64,000 bases of DNA from Faecalicatena_A orotica (GTDB lineage Bacteria > Bacillota > Clostridia > Lachnospirales > Lachnospiraceae): the NCBI RefSeq assembly GCF_040545875.1, contig NZ_JBEPMR010000009.1; one strand, written 5' to 3'. The position numbers and the translations under genes are program-made. The notes beneath the pieces were generated by a model. The model was given only the letters and a program-made list of their open reading frames with translations. It ran no database searches and had not been told where the DNA came from. Of the stretch, positions 34,877 to 43,353 are shown piece after piece; the first letter of the stretch is position 1; the number at the start of each line of letters is the position of its first letter.

Positions 34877-35884
34877 ATGGCTAAATTTTTGGCGAAAAGG
34901 GCGTTATCCTTAATATTCGTCGTAATCGGAATTACGTTAATTGTGTTCATAGCGACACACTGTCTTCCGGCTGATCCTGCGCGGGCGGCTGCCGGGCCGT
35001 CCGCTTCAAAGGAACAGGTTGAAGAAAAGAGAGTGGAGCTGGGACTGGACCGGCCCGTATACGTCCAGTATCTGGATTATATGAAAGGGCTTCTGCATTT
35101 TGATATGGGTAAATCCTATAAAAGTAAACAGCCGGTCACACAGGAAATATCTTCCAGACTGGCAGCCACAATGGAGCTTACTGTTTTATCCCTGATTATA
35201 TTCTTTATCATCGCACTCTTAATGGGAAGTATTGCGGCACTGAAACGAAACAGGGTGATCGACCATATCATCCGTTTCCTTTCGGTCGGCAGTATGGCTG
35301 TGCCGCCATACTGGCTGGCCCTGCTGCTCCAGTACTTTCTATATTATAAAGCACAGTGGTTCCCGTCAGGCTACAGGCTCCCGGCAGGAATGGCCGGCCC
35401 GGATACCGTGACCGGATTTTACCTTCTGGACAGCGCGATCCAGGGGAACTGGACACTGTTTGCATTGTCCGCGAAGCATTTGTTCCTCCCGGTATTGAGT
35501 CTGGTCATCGGCTACTGCGGCATTACTACAAGAATGATGCGCACACAGCTGCTTCAGGAACTGCGTCAGGATTATATCCGGACGGCCAGGTCAAAGGGCA
35601 TTCAGGAACGTACTGTAATCAGGCGCCATGCCATGAAAAATGCAATCTCCCCGATTCTGACGATGCTGGGAATGCAGGCGGGAGGCATGATCGGAGGAAC
35701 AGTCCTGATTGAGAAGATATTCAGCTGGCCGGGACTCGGTTCTTATGCACTGGAGGCGATCATGTCTATGGACCTGCTTGTCATAGCGGGAATTACGACG
35801 GTAATGGCTGTCATTTTCATACTAATTAACCTGATTGTAGATATTTCCTATGTACTCATAGATCCGAGAGTGAGGTTATCATGA
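34877..35884 (+). CDS. Dpp-type ABC transporter permease 1
   Basis: This 335-residue DppB-family permease has the N-terminal FLAKRALSLIFVVIGITLIVF helix, the ELGLDRPVYVQYLDYMKGLLHFDMGKS extracellular signature and the cytoplasmic EAA loop (YIRTARSKGIQERTVIRRHAMKNA). It overlaps the second permease by 4 bp (ATGA). Forms the heterodimeric pore of the peptide importer. Confidence 0.94.
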   Translation: MAKFLAKRALSLIFVVIGITLIVFIATHCLPADPARAAAGPSASKEQVEEKRVELGLDRPVYVQYLDYMKGLLHFDMGKSYKSKQPVTQEISSRLAATMELTVLSLIIFFIIALLMGSIAALKRNRVIDHIIRFLSVGSMAVPPYWLALLLQYFLYYKAQWFPSGYRLPAGMAGPDTVTGFYLLDSAIQGNWTLFALSAKHLFLPVLSLVIGYCGITTRMMRTQLLQELRQDYIRTARSKGIQERTVIRRHAMKNAISPILTMLGMQAGGMIGGTVLIEKIFSWPGLGSYALEAIMSMDLLVIAGITTVMAVIFILINLIVDISYVLIDPRVRLS

Positions 35885-36717
35885 TGAAAACGATAAAAAA
35901 ATACTTTTTCAGAGATATTCCATCTGCAATGGGAACTGTGATATCGCTGGGAATCCTCCTGTTTATGATCATAGGGCCTTTTGTAACGAAATTTGACCCG
36001 CTGACTGTGGATATGGGGGCAAAACTCGTGAAACCGGGAAGTGCACATATTTTCGGGACGGATGAAATGGGGCGGGATATCTTCTCAAGGCTTGCATACG
36101 GGGCGTGGTATTCGATGGGAACCGCACTGGCGGTTGTTCTGCTGGCCGCACTGGCAGGAATCATCATTGGAGGGATAGCCGGATATGTGGGAGGCTGGTT
36201 TGACAATCTGGTCATGCGTATCTGTGACGTGTTCCTGTCATTTCCGCAGGTATTTCTGGCTATGATCATCGCGGCGGCAATAGGCGCCGGCATCGGGCCC
36301 ACGATTTTTGCGCTGGCCGTTTCCTGGTGGCCCAATTATGCCAGAATGGTACGGGGGATGGTGATCGTAATCAAGGAAAAGCTGTATGTGGAATCGGCGA
36401 AATCCATTGGGATGCATCCTTTAAGAATCATTTTTACGATTATCATTCCGCAGACGATGTCGATGGTAATCCCCCAGATTACGATGGGGATCGGCAATGC
36501 GCTGATTGCGGCGTCCGGGTTTTCTTTCATAGGGCTGGGGGCACAAATGCCTACGCCGGAGTGGGGGGCAATGATATCGCAGGGCAGCAGGTTTATATTT
36601 AACGCACCGTATTATGTTATTATTCCGGGAATCTTCATTTTCCTTGCAGTGCTGGGGTTCAGTCTTCTCGGGGATTCCCTGCAGGAAGCGACGAACCCGG
36701 AATTGAAAAATTTGTAA
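35881..36717 (+). CDS. Dpp-type ABC transporter permease 2
   Basis: This 278-residue DppC-family permease contains FGTDEMGRDIFSRLAYGAWYS near residue 60, the family signature, and an EAA loop (YVESAKSIGMHPLRIIFTIIIPQ). Six hydrophobic segments are visible. It is translationally coupled to the first permease and followed 21 bp later by an M24 peptidase. Confidence 0.94.
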   Translation: MMKTIKKYFFRDIPSAMGTVISLGILLFMIIGPFVTKFDPLTVDMGAKLVKPGSAHIFGTDEMGRDIFSRLAYGAWYSMGTALAVVLLAALAGIIIGGIAGYVGGWFDNLVMRICDVFLSFPQVFLAMIIAAAIGAGIGPTIFALAVSWWPNYARMVRGMVIVIKEKLYVESAKSIGMHPLRIIFTIIIPQTMSMVIPQITMGIGNALIAASGFSFIGLGAQMPTPEWGAMISQGSRFIFNAPYYVIIPGIFIFLAVLGFSLLGDSLQEATNPELKNL

Positions 36718-36738
36718 ACATCCGTTAGGAGAACAGTT

Positions 36739-37830
36739 ATGGATATTACTAAAAAATTCGAAGAAGCAAGAAGTATCATGAAAAACTGTGGGAAGGACTG
36801 TATCGTACTGGCCCCTTCCACCGATCTTTCCTATCTGACCGGATTCCGTGGAATATCACTGGAACGCCCTATCTTTCTGGCGCTGACACAGCAGAAGGCA
36901 TTCTTTGTTCTTCCGGAATTCGAGCTGGATAATCTGGACAGGGACCTGAAGGCCGCCGTAGTTCCGGTGCCCTGGAAGGAACAGGAAGACCCGTACGAAA
37001 AAGCCGCACAGGTGCTCTCTTTAGAGAAGGTCAGCCGTGCAGTCTTTGGCAATCAGATGCAGGCGGTTATGTTTTACCGGCTGAGAGAAACATTTCCGGA
37101 CTGGCAGTGGGAACCGGCCGGAACCATTATGGCCCGCCTTCGTTCCATAAAAGATGAAGAAGAGTACCAGTGTCTGAAAACAGCACAGAAACTTTCCGGC
37201 CAGGCGCTGCTGTCCCTTTTAAAAGAGGGGCTTTCCGGAAAAACAGAACTGGAGGCTGCCCTGAGGCTTAATGACCTCATGAGGGAAGCGGGACTAGAAT
37301 GCCCCGGGACGCCGCTGGTGGCGGCGGGCGCAAATGGTGCACTGCCACATCATGGTGCAGACAATACAGTTATCCAAAAAGGGGATACTGTTATTATAGA
37401 TTTCGGAGGCTGTTACAAAGGATATTACGCAGATATTACGAGGACAGCTGCGGTCGGGGACATACCAAAACAATTTGCAGAGATTTACCAGATTGTGAGG
37501 GCGGCCAATGAGGCTTCCGCTAAAGCGGCGAGGCCTGGCATGACCGGAGAAGCGCTGGATGCAGCGGCGCGCAGTGTCATTGAAAAGGCCGGGTATGGAG
37601 CATTTTTTACGCACCGGCTGGGGCATGGGATTGGAATGGATGTCCATGAAGAGCCGTATATCGTAAAAGGAAATCAGGTTCCGCTTTCCAGTGGAAATGT
37701 GTTTTCAAACGAACCGGGAATCTATCTTCCGGGAAAATTCGGCATCCGGCTGGAAGACGTGCTTTTCCTGAGGGAAGATAAGGCTGAATGCCTGACAGAG
37801 CTTACACATGATATTCTGACGACAGAGTAG
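36739..37830 (+). CDS. M24-family metallopeptidase (Xaa-Pro dipeptidase/creatinase-like)
   Basis: This 363-residue protein has a creatinase-type N-terminal domain (1-125) and a pita-bread catalytic domain. The five metal ligands are all visible: Asp in VIIDFGG, Asp in GYYADITRT, His in HRLGHGIGMDVHE, Glu in NEPGIYLPG and Glu in GIRLEDV. It probably cleaves Xaa-Pro dipeptides or a related C-N bond. Because it is inserted between permease and ATPase genes of one importer, its substrate is likely the imported compound. Confidence 0.9.
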   Translation: MDITKKFEEARSIMKNCGKDCIVLAPSTDLSYLTGFRGISLERPIFLALTQQKAFFVLPEFELDNLDRDLKAAVVPVPWKEQEDPYEKAAQVLSLEKVSRAVFGNQMQAVMFYRLRETFPDWQWEPAGTIMARLRSIKDEEEYQCLKTAQKLSGQALLSLLKEGLSGKTELEAALRLNDLMREAGLECPGTPLVAAGANGALPHHGADNTVIQKGDTVIIDFGGCYKGYYADITRTAAVGDIPKQFAEIYQIVRAANEASAKAARPGMTGEALDAAARSVIEKAGYGAFFTHRLGHGIGMDVHEEPYIVKGNQVPLSSGNVFSNEPGIYLPGKFGIRLEDVLFLREDKAECLTELTHDILTTE

Positions 37831-37879
37831 GAAATACGTTACTGTTCACAGTCATGCCTGTAAACAGTAACGGAAATAC
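37830..37879. repeat. Hairpin flanked by 8-bp direct repeats between peptidase and ATPase genes
   Basis: GGAAATAC at 37830-37837 and 37872-37879 bracket a near-perfect 15-bp inverted repeat (37837-37851 with 37858-37872, one mismatch, 6-base loop). There is no T tract, so it is not a standard terminator. It may be an mRNA-processing or stability element, or a small palindromic insertion with target duplication. Confidence 0.6.
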
Positions 37880-37900
37880 TCTTGGAAAGAGGTGAGGAAT

Positions 37901-38881
37901 ATGTCTAAAGAAATACTGCGGGTGAACAATCTGGTCACGGAGTTCTGGGGGGAAGACCATCCTACAAAGGCTGTGGACGAAGTTTCCTTCCATGTAAATG
38001 AAGGCGAGGTTCTGGGAATCGTAGGGGAATCCGGCTGCGGAAAAAGTGTGACATCCATGTCTGTCATGCGTCTGATTCCTGAACAGGCCGGAGGAGTAAC
38101 CGGCGGTGAGATTCTATTTGACGGGAAAGATATTCTTTCTATGGGCAAAAAAGAGTTCTCAAAAATTGTAGGAAAAGATCTGACTATGATATTTCAGGAG
38201 CCGCTATCTTCGCTCAACCCGCTGCTTACCTGCGGATATCAGATTGTAGAATCTATCAGGTACCATGAAAAGATCGGGAAAAAAGAGGCATGGGCAAAGG
38301 CAGAACAGCTTCTTGAAATGGTCGGGATTCCATTGCCGGAAAAACGTGTGAAGGAGTACCCGCACCAACTCTCCGGGGGAATGCGCCAGAGAGTCATGAT
38401 TGCGATGGCGATAGCATGCAATCCGAAGCTATTGATTGCGGATGAACCGACCACGGCACTGGATGTGACAATACAGGCGCAGATACTGGACATTTTGAAG
38501 AAGCTCCAGCGGGAAAGAAACATGGCGGTTATGTTTATTACCCATGATATGGGGGTGATTGCAGACATTTCTGACAGAGTGATTGTAATGTATGCGGGAA
38601 ACGTGGTAGAGGAAGCTCCGGTCAGACAGTTTTTCAGGAATCCACTCCATCCATACACAAAAGGGCTTCTGAAGGCCATCCCCAGACCGGATACAAAGAA
38701 GGAACGGCTGTATATGATCGAGGGGACCGTGCCGGGGCCGGAAGAACAGTATAAGATGAAGGGATGTAAATTCTGCGACAGGTGTGAGTATGCACTTCCA
38801 AGATGCAGGGAAGAAAGACCGGGAATGAAAGATATGGGAGACGGGCAGAAGACTGCGTGCTGGCTTTATGCGAAAGACTGA
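37901..38881 (+). CDS. Dpp-type ABC transporter ATP-binding protein (DppD-like)
   Basis: This 326-residue ATPase has Walker A GESGCGKSV, signature LSGGMRQRV and Walker B LLIADEPTTALDVT, plus the C-terminal oligo-dipeptide domain with CxxCxxxLPxC-type cysteines (CKFCDRCEYALPRC), which in relatives bind an Fe-S cluster. Pairs with the next ATPase. ATG 37901 is taken as start. GTG 37892 overlaps the ribosome binding site GAGGTGAGG. Confidence 0.93.
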   Translation: MSKEILRVNNLVTEFWGEDHPTKAVDEVSFHVNEGEVLGIVGESGCGKSVTSMSVMRLIPEQAGGVTGGEILFDGKDILSMGKKEFSKIVGKDLTMIFQEPLSSLNPLLTCGYQIVESIRYHEKIGKKEAWAKAEQLLEMVGIPLPEKRVKEYPHQLSGGMRQRVMIAMAIACNPKLLIADEPTTALDVTIQAQILDILKKLQRERNMAVMFITHDMGVIADISDRVIVMYAGNVVEEAPVRQFFRNPLHPYTKGLLKAIPRPDTKKERLYMIEGTVPGPEEQYKMKGCKFCDRCEYALPRCREERPGMKDMGDGQKTACWLYAKD

Positions 38882-38918
38882 CCGGACGCGTCTGACACCG
38901 GGAGAGGAGTTAGAGAGA

Positions 38919-39908
38919 ATGGAACCACTTTTTGATATTCGCCATATTTCCAAATATTATTCTGCCAAATCCGGAGCATTTTCACTGGACAAACGGGTGG
39001 TCAAGGCTGTGGATGACATCAGCTTTCAGATTTTCAGGGGAGAGACGATAGGAGTGGTCGGTGAGTCCGGCTGCGGAAAGACAACTCTCGGGAAACTGAT
39101 CCTGCATTTGTTTGAACCTACATCCGGGGAAATTCTGTTTCAGGAACAGGATATTCTGAAATTAAAAGGAAAGGAACTGCGCCAGTTCAGAAAACATGCC
39201 CAGATCGTCTATCAGGACCCTTATACATCTCTGAACCCAAGGATGAGGATTGGTGAGATCATCGGAGAGCCATTAAAGATACAGAACCTTGGCAGTAAAG
39301 AAGAGATCAGGAAGAGAGTTCTTGAAATGCTGGATGTTGTCGGGCTCGTAAGGGATTTCTACGGGAAATACCCGTTTGAATGTTCGGGAGGCCAGCGGCA
39401 GAGGGTCGGGATCGCCAGGGCACTTATTCTGAAACCAGAGCTGATTGTGTGTGACGAGGCGGTTTCGGCTCTGGATGTTTCCACACAGTCGCAGATTATC
39501 AACCTCCTTGAAGATATTCAGAAAGAATTTGGCCTGACTTACCTTTTTATTTCACATGGCCTGTCGGTTGTAAGGCATATCTGCAGCAGGGTCATCGTCA
39601 TGTATCTGGGACAGGTTGTGGAGATGGCAGACTGTGAGGAGCTGTATGAAAATCCTCTGCATCCTTATACGCAGGCGTTGTTTTCTGCGATTCCGCTTCC
39701 TGATCCGGAGCAGGAAAAGAACAGGATCATGCTGGCGGGTGATGTCCCGAACCCGGTAAATATACCGAAAGGGTGTGCATTTCATACAAGGTGCAGGTAT
39801 GCAACAGATCGTTGTAAAACGGAACGGCCGAAACTGAATGATGTGAAGAATGCCCATCTGGTATCCTGTCATTTGGCTGAAAACCGCGTATTTCCGAAAG
39901 AGGAATGA
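38919..39908 (+). CDS. Dpp-type ABC transporter ATP-binding protein (DppF-like)
   Basis: This 329-residue second ATPase has Walker A GESGCGKTT, signature CSGGQRQRVGIARAL, Walker B LIVCDEAVSALDVS and the C-terminal GCAFHTRCRYATDRC cysteine motif of the oligopeptide family. The Walker B DEAVSALD reads DEPVSALD in most homologues, a tolerated change. ATG 38919 follows GAGAGGAG. An ATG at 38868 lies inside the upstream gene without a ribosome binding site. Confidence 0.92.
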   Translation: MEPLFDIRHISKYYSAKSGAFSLDKRVVKAVDDISFQIFRGETIGVVGESGCGKTTLGKLILHLFEPTSGEILFQEQDILKLKGKELRQFRKHAQIVYQDPYTSLNPRMRIGEIIGEPLKIQNLGSKEEIRKRVLEMLDVVGLVRDFYGKYPFECSGGQRQRVGIARALILKPELIVCDEAVSALDVSTQSQIINLLEDIQKEFGLTYLFISHGLSVVRHICSRVIVMYLGQVVEMADCEELYENPLHPYTQALFSAIPLPDPEQEKNRIMLAGDVPNPVNIPKGCAFHTRCRYATDRCKTERPKLNDVKNAHLVSCHLAENRVFPKEE

Positions 39909-39943
39909 ACTTAATTGAGCAGATTTGTATATGAGGGAGAAAT

Positions 39944-41143
39944 ATGGATATAAAGAAAATAAGAGAGGATACCCCCTGCGGCAATATTTATATGAATCAC
40001 GCATCGACTTCGGTTCCGCCGCTTCCGGTGACAGAAGCCGCGCAGGAATATTACAGGATGATCATGAAATATGGGGCGACCAGCCGGCAGGCGGAAGAGA
40101 TGACCGCATGTATATGTGGGCGTGCCGTGCAGAACATGGCAGAATTTCTTCATGCGGACGCAGAGGAAATCATGTTCGTGCCTAACGGTACTGTGGGGAT
40201 CGATATGGCAGCCAGGGGGCTGCGCTTTAAAAAGGGACAGAATATCCTGCTGGATTCTATGAGTTTCGTCAGTAATGCAGCCCCCTGGATAGAGGCGGCC
40301 GGACTGTATGGGCTGGAGATCCGTTATATACCGGCTGTATTGCCGGGATATCTGGATCTGGAGGAACTGGAGCATTTGATCGATGAAAATACGGCATTAA
40401 TCAGTGTGACCCATGCAGCCAATAGCCTTGGTGTTCTTCAGGAGGTCGAAAAGATCGGTGAACTGGCACAAAAATATGGGATCCCCTATCTGGTTGATGC
40501 AGCGGGGACGATGGGCGCGGTTTCTCTGGATGTGAAGAAAATAGGATGTGATTTTCTTACTGCCTCCGGCAGGAAATATCTGAGGGGGCCGTCCGGGACA
40601 GGCATCCTGTATGTGAAAAAGGAAATGACAGAGAAGTTAAAAGGATATGTGCCGGCGTGGAACAGCGGGAACTGGGATTATCAAAGAAATGAGTTTACAT
40701 TTCACGGGGATATCCGTAAGCTGGAGTTCGGGGAGAAAAACTTTCCGGGGATATTCGGACTTTCGAAGGCTGTTGAATATATAGGTGAAATCGGTGGAAT
40801 GCAGGATGTTGAAGCAAGAATCCGTAAACTGACGTGTTACCTGTTCGAAAAACTGAAGGTAATAAAGGGTGTACGGATCATCGGACCGGAGGATGCGTCA
40901 TGCCGATGCGGAACACTGGGATTTGTCATGGCAGGGAAAATGTGCGGGGAGATCGCGGCTTATTTGAATCAAAACGGAGTCGGAATGATGGGCCACCACT
41001 TTTTCTGCCCCGGTGTTACAGAGCTCTTTGGTATAGAAGGGACGGCGCGGCTGTCGGTCCATTACTGGAACACGGAAGAGGAGATTGACTTGGTAACGGA
41101 GCTGTTGGAAAACATGCAGGGTGAATCATATGGAGAGACATAA
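39944..41143 (+). CDS. Class V aminotransferase-fold PLP enzyme, cysteine desulfurase-like
   Basis: This 399-residue PLP enzyme has THAANSLG, VDAAGTMGAVSLDV (PLP pyridine Asp) and TASGRKYLRGPSGTGILYV (PLP Lys). The C-terminal loop GMMGHHFFCPG and ARLSVHYWNTEEEID parallel GHHCAQP and RASLAFYNTKEEID of SufS-type desulfurases, with a Cys nearby but displaced by two residues. It may act as desulfurase, lyase or epimerase. It is followed by an L-cysteine desulfidase-like gene, pointing to sulfur-amino-acid metabolism in this operon. Substrate unknown. Confidence 0.82.
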   Translation: MDIKKIREDTPCGNIYMNHASTSVPPLPVTEAAQEYYRMIMKYGATSRQAEEMTACICGRAVQNMAEFLHADAEEIMFVPNGTVGIDMAARGLRFKKGQNILLDSMSFVSNAAPWIEAAGLYGLEIRYIPAVLPGYLDLEELEHLIDENTALISVTHAANSLGVLQEVEKIGELAQKYGIPYLVDAAGTMGAVSLDVKKIGCDFLTASGRKYLRGPSGTGILYVKKEMTEKLKGYVPAWNSGNWDYQRNEFTFHGDIRKLEFGEKNFPGIFGLSKAVEYIGEIGGMQDVEARIRKLTCYLFEKLKVIKGVRIIGPEDASCRCGTLGFVMAGKMCGEIAAYLNQNGVGMMGHHFFCPGVTELFGIEGTARLSVHYWNTEEEIDLVTELLENMQGESYGET

Positions 41144-42431
41144 TCAGCAATATATCAGGCTGTTGGAAAAAGAACTGGTCCCGGCCCTCGGGTGTACAGA
41201 GCCGATCGCCATTGCCTATGCAGCGGCGTACGCAAGAGAAGTACTGGGGGCAATGCCTAAAGAAGTTGACGTTAAGGTCAGCAGCAATATTATTAAGAAC
41301 GTAAAAAGTGTTACGATACCGAATACGGGCGGAATGAAGGGAATAGAAGCTGCTGCTGCGGCCGGCATCGCGGCCGGGGACCCGCAGAAGAAACTGGAAG
41401 TAATCTCGGCTGTCACTGAAGAACAGATTCCTTTCATCAGAAAATATTTAGAACAGGTGCCTGTCAGGGTATCTGCGAGCGAAAATGATGAGGTCTTTGA
41501 CATCAGGGTTTCCGTAAAAGACAATGAGAAACAGGCGCTTGTCCGTATTGTCAGAGAGCATATGAATATCGTATATGTGGAAAAAGACGGGAAGACTGTA
41601 TTTCAAAAAACGGAAGAAACAGGGCTCGAAAACACGGAGACTGCTCTTACAATCGAGCAGATTGTTGAATTTGCGGACGAGGCAGCAATCGATGAAATCA
41701 GACCCCTTATCCGCAGGCAGATAGATTTTAACATGGCAATTGCCAGGGAAGGAATTGCACACGAATATGGAGGCTCTGTGGGTCGGACCATATTGTCCCA
41801 TTCTGCACAGACACCGGCAGATAAGGCGAGGGCCTATGCAGCGGCCGGGTCGGATGCACGGATGAGCGGCTGTACACTTCCGGTCATTATCGTGTCGGGC
41901 AGCGGGAACCAGGGGATTACTGCTTCTGTTCCGATTGCCGTATATGCGGCAGAAAAAGGATTCGATGAGGAGAAGATGATCCGCGCGGTTGCACTTTCGG
42001 ACCTGCTTACCATATATCAGAGGCAGTTCATTGGCAGGCTGTCGGCCTACTGTGGTGCCGTCAATGCAGGGTGTGCCAGCGCGGCAGGGATTGCATATCT
42101 GGAGGGCGGGGGCTTTGAGGAAGTCGCCCACACCCTGATTAACTCACTGGCTGCGGTATCCGGCGTGATCTGTGATGGGGCAAAACCCTCCTGTGCGGCC
42201 AAGATCGCGGCATCAGTCGAGGCAGGCCTGCTCGGATATGATATGTTCAGGGATAAGAAAGAATTTGTCGGCGGTGACGGCATTGTAACGTGTGATGCGG
42301 ATGAAACGATCAAGAACGTAGGTATTCTGGGGAAAGAGGGAATGAGGCAGACTGACCGCAAGATTATCGAAATCATGCTGCAAAGGACAGAAAGCAGAAA
42401 TCACCGCTGTGCACGGGGAACCTGTGAATAG
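41130..42431 (+). CDS. UPF0597/L-cysteine desulfidase family protein (CdsB/YhaM-like, SDH-alpha)
   Basis: This 433-residue protein contains LVPALGCTEPIAIAYA, GSVGRTILS, SGSGNQGITASVPIAVYA, YCGAVNAGCASAAGIAY and VICDGAKPSCAAK, the Cys-bearing motifs of the [4Fe-4S] serine-dehydratase-alpha fold found in L-cysteine desulfidases. These enzymes give pyruvate, ammonia and sulfide from cysteine, and some act on serine or threonine. ATG 41130 is preferred over GTG 41121, and both overlap the aminotransferase gene. Last catabolic gene of the operon. Confidence 0.88.
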   Translation: MERHNQQYIRLLEKELVPALGCTEPIAIAYAAAYAREVLGAMPKEVDVKVSSNIIKNVKSVTIPNTGGMKGIEAAAAAGIAAGDPQKKLEVISAVTEEQIPFIRKYLEQVPVRVSASENDEVFDIRVSVKDNEKQALVRIVREHMNIVYVEKDGKTVFQKTEETGLENTETALTIEQIVEFADEAAIDEIRPLIRRQIDFNMAIAREGIAHEYGGSVGRTILSHSAQTPADKARAYAAAGSDARMSGCTLPVIIVSGSGNQGITASVPIAVYAAEKGFDEEKMIRAVALSDLLTIYQRQFIGRLSAYCGAVNAGCASAAGIAYLEGGGFEEVAHTLINSLAAVSGVICDGAKPSCAAKIAASVEAGLLGYDMFRDKKEFVGGDGIVTCDADETIKNVGILGKEGMRQTDRKIIEIMLQRTESRNHRCARGTCE

Positions 42432-42466
42432 AAGTAAGAAATCAGATGCAGGAGACTTCCAAAATA

Positions 42467-42475
42467 TGGTATACT
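42467..42475 (+). promoter_or_regulatory. Extended -10 promoter upstream of the gntR gene
   Basis: TGGTATACT (TGn plus TATACT). No convincing -35. This could let the regulator be expressed apart from the operon. Confidence 0.45.
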
Positions 42476-42519
42476 ATTTGTATTTACCACCTCAAATATA
42501 ATAGATCGGGGAGAAACTT

Positions 42520-43167
42520 ATGGCGGAAACGATAAAACTGAAAGACCAGATATATGAGAAGGTTTTGAATGAGATTACAGAAGGTTATTATCAGCAGAAT
42601 GAAATTATCACGGAGCGGGAATTGATCGAAAAGTATGGAGTCAGCAAATCTCCGGTCAGGGAGGCACTGATTGAACTCTGTAATGAAAAGGTTTTAGAAA
42701 GCCGTCCCCGTATGGGCTACCAGATACGTCCCATTTCGATGAAGGAGATATCCGATATCGTGGAACTGCGTGTGATTCTGGAGCTGGCGGCACTGCGAAA
42801 GACATTTACGATTCTGGACGAGCACCATATCCGGCTGCTGAAAGAAAATATTTCTGAGGCGAATGAGATCCATGAAGGGAAAAACATGATGAAGCACTGG
42901 AAAAGCAACATCAGCTTCCATCTGCTCCTATGCAGTTTCTGCGGAAATACACAGATCACCACAGAGGTAGAGAGGGCCCTGAAGTTTTCCTACCGCGGAG
43001 CGATCCAGTACTTTTCCGTGTCATGGAACCGGCGTCATGATACGAAGGCACAGCGGCACAAGAAACTAATTGAGGCGATGTCAGAGCGTAATCTGGAACT
43101 GTCTCTGGATATCCTGAAAGAAGATATTGAAGATCTGAAGCGGGAGATTATCGAGGAATTCAGGTAA
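42520..43167 (+). CDS. GntR-family transcriptional regulator (FCD subfamily)
   Basis: This 215-residue protein has an N-terminal winged helix (LKDQIYEKVLNEITEGYYQQNEIITERELIEKYGVSKSPVREALIEL) and a helical FCD effector domain with the usual acidic/His metal site region (ELRVILELAAL...NISFHLLLCSFCGN). It follows the hydantoinase/Dpp operon in the same direction with its own promoter and probably controls it. Palindromes at 28484 and 28510 are candidate sites. Confidence 0.9.
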   Translation: MAETIKLKDQIYEKVLNEITEGYYQQNEIITERELIEKYGVSKSPVREALIELCNEKVLESRPRMGYQIRPISMKEISDIVELRVILELAALRKTFTILDEHHIRLLKENISEANEIHEGKNMMKHWKSNISFHLLLCSFCGNTQITTEVERALKFSYRGAIQYFSVSWNRRHDTKAQRHKKLIEAMSERNLELSLDILKEDIEDLKREIIEEFR

Positions 43168-43204
43168 GAGGAGCTTGTCCGGTGTATGGAAATGGCTTAA
43201 GGGG

Positions 43205-43235
43205 AACCGGCGTGGCACAGGTCACGCCGGTTTTG
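43205..43235 (+). terminator. Terminator after gntR
   Basis: AACCGGCGTG (43205-43214) and CACGCCGGTT (43223-43232) make a perfect 10-bp stem with a short TTTT. Confidence 0.7.
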
Positions 43236-43353
43236 CCATGTCCGGGCTGCTGTATTTGAAATTTGGGTGGATGTAATCTGTGAAAAATCGTATAATGGTA
43301 AAAAGGGATTTCATTGCGGGAGGCTTTTCACGCAGAGAAAGAAGGAGCGCTTT

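Noticed and set aside
41448..42131. 227-codon minus-strand frame
   Set aside because: Antisense to the desulfidase-like gene; His/Arg-rich composition typical of shadows.
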